This document shows positions 61,590-64,000 of a stretch of DNA of 64,000 nt, in pieces; the stretch's first letter is position 1; each line of letters opens with the position of its first letter. Under the pieces are notes generated by a model. The model did no database searches, was not told the origin of the DNA, and worked only from the letters and a program-made list of their open reading frames with translations. The stretch is from NCBI RefSeq assembly GCF_004208525.1, contig NZ_SGIT01000003.1:310001-374000 (forward strand), written 5' to 3'. Both the position numbers and the translations under genes were made by a program. This DNA is from Sphingobacterium corticibacterium (GTDB lineage Bacteria; Bacteroidota; Bacteroidia; Sphingobacteriales; Sphingobacteriaceae).

Positions 61590-63119
61590 TTAATAATGCG
61601 GATTGTTCGTTGTAAGATTAGGGTTATTGGCGACTTCTACCTCCGGTAAAGGCAGACGTATGTGCTTATCCAACACAAAGTTGTTGAAATCGGGATCCCG
61701 TTCAGCCACACGGTTTATACCCGCCTGCGTTTCCAGATCTCCCCATCGTTTTAAATCTGCCCAGCGGACGCTCTCCCCACATAACTCCAAAGCGCGCTCC
61801 ATTTTCAGCCGTTCCCGGAAGCGGTCTTTATCGTTTCCAATGGTTGGGTGTGCCGTCGCTAAAGGTGCGAGGTTGACACGTGCCCTTACCCGATCTACAT
61901 ACGGATAGGCACTGGCCGTTTGGTTAAGTTCATTTAAAACTTCGGCGTATAACAGCAATACATCCGCAAAACGGATCACCCGGTTATTGACCTCGTTGAA
62001 GTAATCGTCGTGATTTTGTTTATAATCCCGTGCATATTTCCGAAACCACGCTTCATCGGCATCCCATTGCCAGCTTCTGCCGTAGACCTTATCGCCAAAA
62101 TCTGCCTCTAAGCCGGGGTAAAACAAGGAGTAGCGTAAACGTGGATCGATTTCTCCGTCCACGGTTTTTTCCTTCTTGAATTCGGTCACGAGCCAATAGC
62201 GCGCCTGTCCGTCCGACCAGCCGATCGAGCGGGGTGCAAAAAACTGCGCACGGTTCGTGCTCATCGTCGAGCTCGGGATATCGCCCTCGGCGGTTTTATT
62301 CGCGTCGGAGAACTGAATTTCGAAAACAGACTCCTTATTGTTCTCATTTTCCGCACGGAAGTTATCTTGATACGCCACCAGATCATAATAAGGCGTTCCC
62401 TCGCCGGTGATAAAGTAATCTAAAGCCGATTTCGCTTCGTTCCATTTATGCTGCTGCATATAGGTTTTTCCCAATAGGGCTAGCGCAGCACCCTTGGTAG
62501 GCCGGCCGATGTCATTTCCATTCCACTGTAGCGGTAACGCTTGGGCGGCTTCTGACAGATCGGTCTCTACCAACGCCCAAACATCCGCCAAGGTGCTAGC
62601 CTCCGGCATATCGGTCGGACTTTGCAAGGTGGTCACGATTGGAAAGTTTTCCCAGAGCAGGGCCGCGTAGTAATAGTAAAAACCGCGGAGGAATTTCGCT
62701 TCGGCCAGCAGCTGTGCCTTCTTGTTTTCGTCCGCAAATGCAATCGTGGGCACATGGGTCAACACCTGGTTACACCGGAATATCGCTTTATACGTATCCT
62801 TATAGGTGATGACGTTTCCCTCCAGAAAATTATAATTGACATATTGAAACCGTGTCCAGTCGGCCAGTTCTATCCAAGGGCTTTTGCTAAAACCTTCATC
62901 AGAGGTGAGGTCCAAGCGGAAATAAATCCACCGCGACCAGGTACCCGGCTGATAAAACATATGGTAAATGGCGTTTACGCCACGCTGCGCATCGGATTCT
63001 GTCGCCCAGAATTGCGATTCCGTGAGGGTATTGGGATTGTCTTGATCAAGTAAGCTTTTATCACACGAAAGCAAACAAGATACTGTTATCAGGAGAATAA
63101 ATATGCTCTTTTTCATCAT
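61590..63119 (-). CDS. SusD/RagB-family nutrient-binding lipoprotein
   Basis: Surface glycan-binding lipoprotein of 509 residues from the ATG at 63119 (the ATG at 63116 is equally possible). The longer frame to 63140 would run into the SusC gene. The signal is ILLITVSCLLSCDKSLL. Family blocks follow: NTLTESQFWATESDAQRGVN, LLAEAKFLRGFYYYYAALLW and the C-terminal MERALELCGESVRWADLKRW. It forms the lid on the SusC transporter, whose stop codon lies 1 base upstream. Confidence 0.95.
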   Translation of the reverse strand: MMKKSIFILLITVSCLLSCDKSLLDQDNPNTLTESQFWATESDAQRGVNAIYHMFYQPGTWSRWIYFRLDLTSDEGFSKSPWIELADWTRFQYVNYNFLEGNVITYKDTYKAIFRCNQVLTHVPTIAFADENKKAQLLAEAKFLRGFYYYYAALLWENFPIVTTLQSPTDMPEASTLADVWALVETDLSEAAQALPLQWNGNDIGRPTKGAALALLGKTYMQQHKWNEAKSALDYFITGEGTPYYDLVAYQDNFRAENENNKESVFEIQFSDANKTAEGDIPSSTMSTNRAQFFAPRSIGWSDGQARYWLVTEFKKEKTVDGEIDPRLRYSLFYPGLEADFGDKVYGRSWQWDADEAWFRKYARDYKQNHDDYFNEVNNRVIRFADVLLLYAEVLNELNQTASAYPYVDRVRARVNLAPLATAHPTIGNDKDRFRERLKMERALELCGESVRWADLKRWGDLETQAGINRVAERDPDFNNFVLDKHIRLPLPEVEVANNPNLTTNNPHY

Positions 63120-63120
63120 T

Positions 63121-64000
63121 TTAAAATCTAAATTGTACACCTAATGAAACCGTTCTCAGATTCGGGAATACGCCGAAATCGTGTCCTTTCTGAAAAATAT
63201 TGCTGTTGTTGAACTCCGGATCAAGCCCCGTATATTTGGTAAACGTGAGTAAGTTCTGTCCAGATAGGGTCACCTGTGCTTCGCTGAAATAAATCTTGTC
63301 CAATAAGCTGCTCGGCAGGCGATAGCTAACACCGATATATTTTAAACGGACAAAGCTGCCGTCTTCCAACCAGCGGTCGGTATCCCCCCGCGCGTTGATC
63401 GTACTCGCATAATAAGCACGTGGCACGTCTGTATTCGGGTTTTCTGGTGTCCAAGGTTGTATATCGGCACGATAGTTCGTATTGTCGGAAAACATATCCA
63501 TTACGCTCCGCGGGCCGTTAAACACCGTCGCCCCGAACGATCCAAACCAATCCATGCTGAAAGAGAATTGCTTATAGGAAGCGTTCATATTTAAGCCCAT
63601 CTCATAATCTGCCCACGCATCGCCGACAATGGTTTTATCGGCATTGGTGATCGTACCGTCGCCGTTATGGTCCTTGAAACGGATATCACCCGGCTGTGCA
63701 TTCGGTTGGATCACCCGGCCCTCTGCATTCTGATAGCTGTTGATCTCCTCGATATTTTGGAAAATGCCGTCGGTTTCGAGCACATACCACATCCCGATCG
63801 GCTGGCCTTTCTCGGTAACGGTATTCCCCGAGAATGTTCGGTTTTGGCCATAGCCCAGATCAACTACCCGGTTCCGCAATTTCTTGATATTTGCGGTCAC
63901 ACTATACTGGAAAGGTTTGGTATTCTCCTGGTACGTGACCGACAGCTCCATACCCCGGTTGCTCAGCGTAGCCCCATTGGTAAAAGGGTTGCCACCATCG
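63121..64000 (-). CDS. SusC/RagA-family TonB-linked receptor (5' part outside window)
   Basis: C-terminal 292 codons of a SusC-type outer-membrane transporter. The frame is open through the window edge (TNGATLSNRGMELSVTYQ near the edge). The conserved SusC stretches PGDIRFKDHNGDGTITNADK, GSFGATVFNGPRSVMDMF and FVRLKYIGVSYRLPSSLL are present, and it ends in the barrel strand TVSLGVQFRF. With SusD it imports an oligosaccharide released by the enzymes encoded downstream. Confidence 0.95.
   Translation of the reverse strand, partial: DGGNPFTNGATLSNRGMELSVTYQENTKPFQYSVTANIKKLRNRVVDLGYGQNRTFSGNTVTEKGQPIGMWYVLETDGIFQNIEEINSYQNAEGRVIQPNAQPGDIRFKDHNGDGTITNADKTIVGDAWADYEMGLNMNASYKQFSFSMDWFGSFGATVFNGPRSVMDMFSDNTNYRADIQPWTPENPNTDVPRAYYASTINARGDTDRWLEDGSFVRLKYIGVSYRLPSSLLDKIYFSEAQVTLSGQNLLTFTKYTGLDPEFNNSNIFQKGHDFGVFPNLRTVSLGVQFRF

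Noticed and set aside
1-64000. CRISPR arrays, tRNA or rRNA genes, intact insertion sequences
   Set aside because: None was seen on reading both strands. A dedicated search could still find a divergent short element.

Overview
The window looks like a piece of chromosome from a Bacteroidota bacterium, most likely family Sphingobacteriaceae (Sphingobacterium or a close relative; genus not settled). The evidence is a SusC/SusD pair, an ECF sigma/FecR/TonB-receptor set, DUF4374 and fimbrillin-like lipoproteins, many SPII lipoproteins, almost no Shine-Dalgarno sequences, and several promoters of the Bacteroidota type (TTG, about 20 nt, TAnnTTTG). No rRNA, tRNA, CRISPR array or intact insertion sequence was seen.

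Layout. 1-11.1 kb is iron and surface nutrition: a FecI/FecR-controlled TonB siderophore receptor (cut by the window start), an acyl-CoA dehydrogenase, a GH43-like beta-propeller protein, and a divergent XusABC-like set (PepSY membrane protein against TonB receptor plus DUF4374 lipoprotein). 11.1-14.3 kb is a compact minus-strand unit of a 42-residue peptide gene (not previously called because it is so short), an LpxL-like acyltransferase, a LytS-type sensor kinase and a LytTR response regulator. Its gene content recalls peptide-pheromone loci such as agr and comQXPA, and it is the strongest candidate here for an undescribed system. 14.4-16.2 kb is a scrap region with remnants of a DUF4143 ATPase and an Rpn nuclease, two small hypothetical genes and an orphan terminator. 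16.2-21.9 kb holds an ECF sigma factor, a glycine-betaine ABC importer (opuA) and glmS.

21.9-57.4 kb is dominated by a surface-polysaccharide locus read on the minus strand. A winged-helix regulator starts it at 57.3 kb behind a good promoter. Then come nucleotide-sugar genes (UDP-sugar dehydrogenases, UDP-glucuronate 4-epimerase, GHMP sugar kinase, nucleotidyltransferases), a visibly AT-richer assembly block (Wzx, Wzy, glycosyltransferases, acetyltransferases, a beta-helix lipoprotein, a PglC-like initiating transferase, and a KASIII/ACP/SDR/NeuD/aminotransferase set that may build an acylated amino sugar), and Wza/Wzc export genes. Directly after wzc lies an 8-kb module: PqqD-like protein, HprK-like kinase, PF14907-type nucleotidyltransferase, a 52-residue peptide, a fimbrillin-like lipoprotein, a thioredoxin-like lipoprotein, an S24/S26 peptidase and an ABC exporter. 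A degenerate second copy of the wzc 3' end lies at its far side, so the module is bracketed by direct repeats. An AAA ATPase with its own promoter and a Wzi/RemB-like outer-membrane protein follow.

57.4-64 kb is a small polysaccharide-utilisation locus: SusC (cut by the window end), SusD, a sialidase-fold lipoprotein and a GH5-like lipoprotein, followed by a TPR/LuxR-type regulator.
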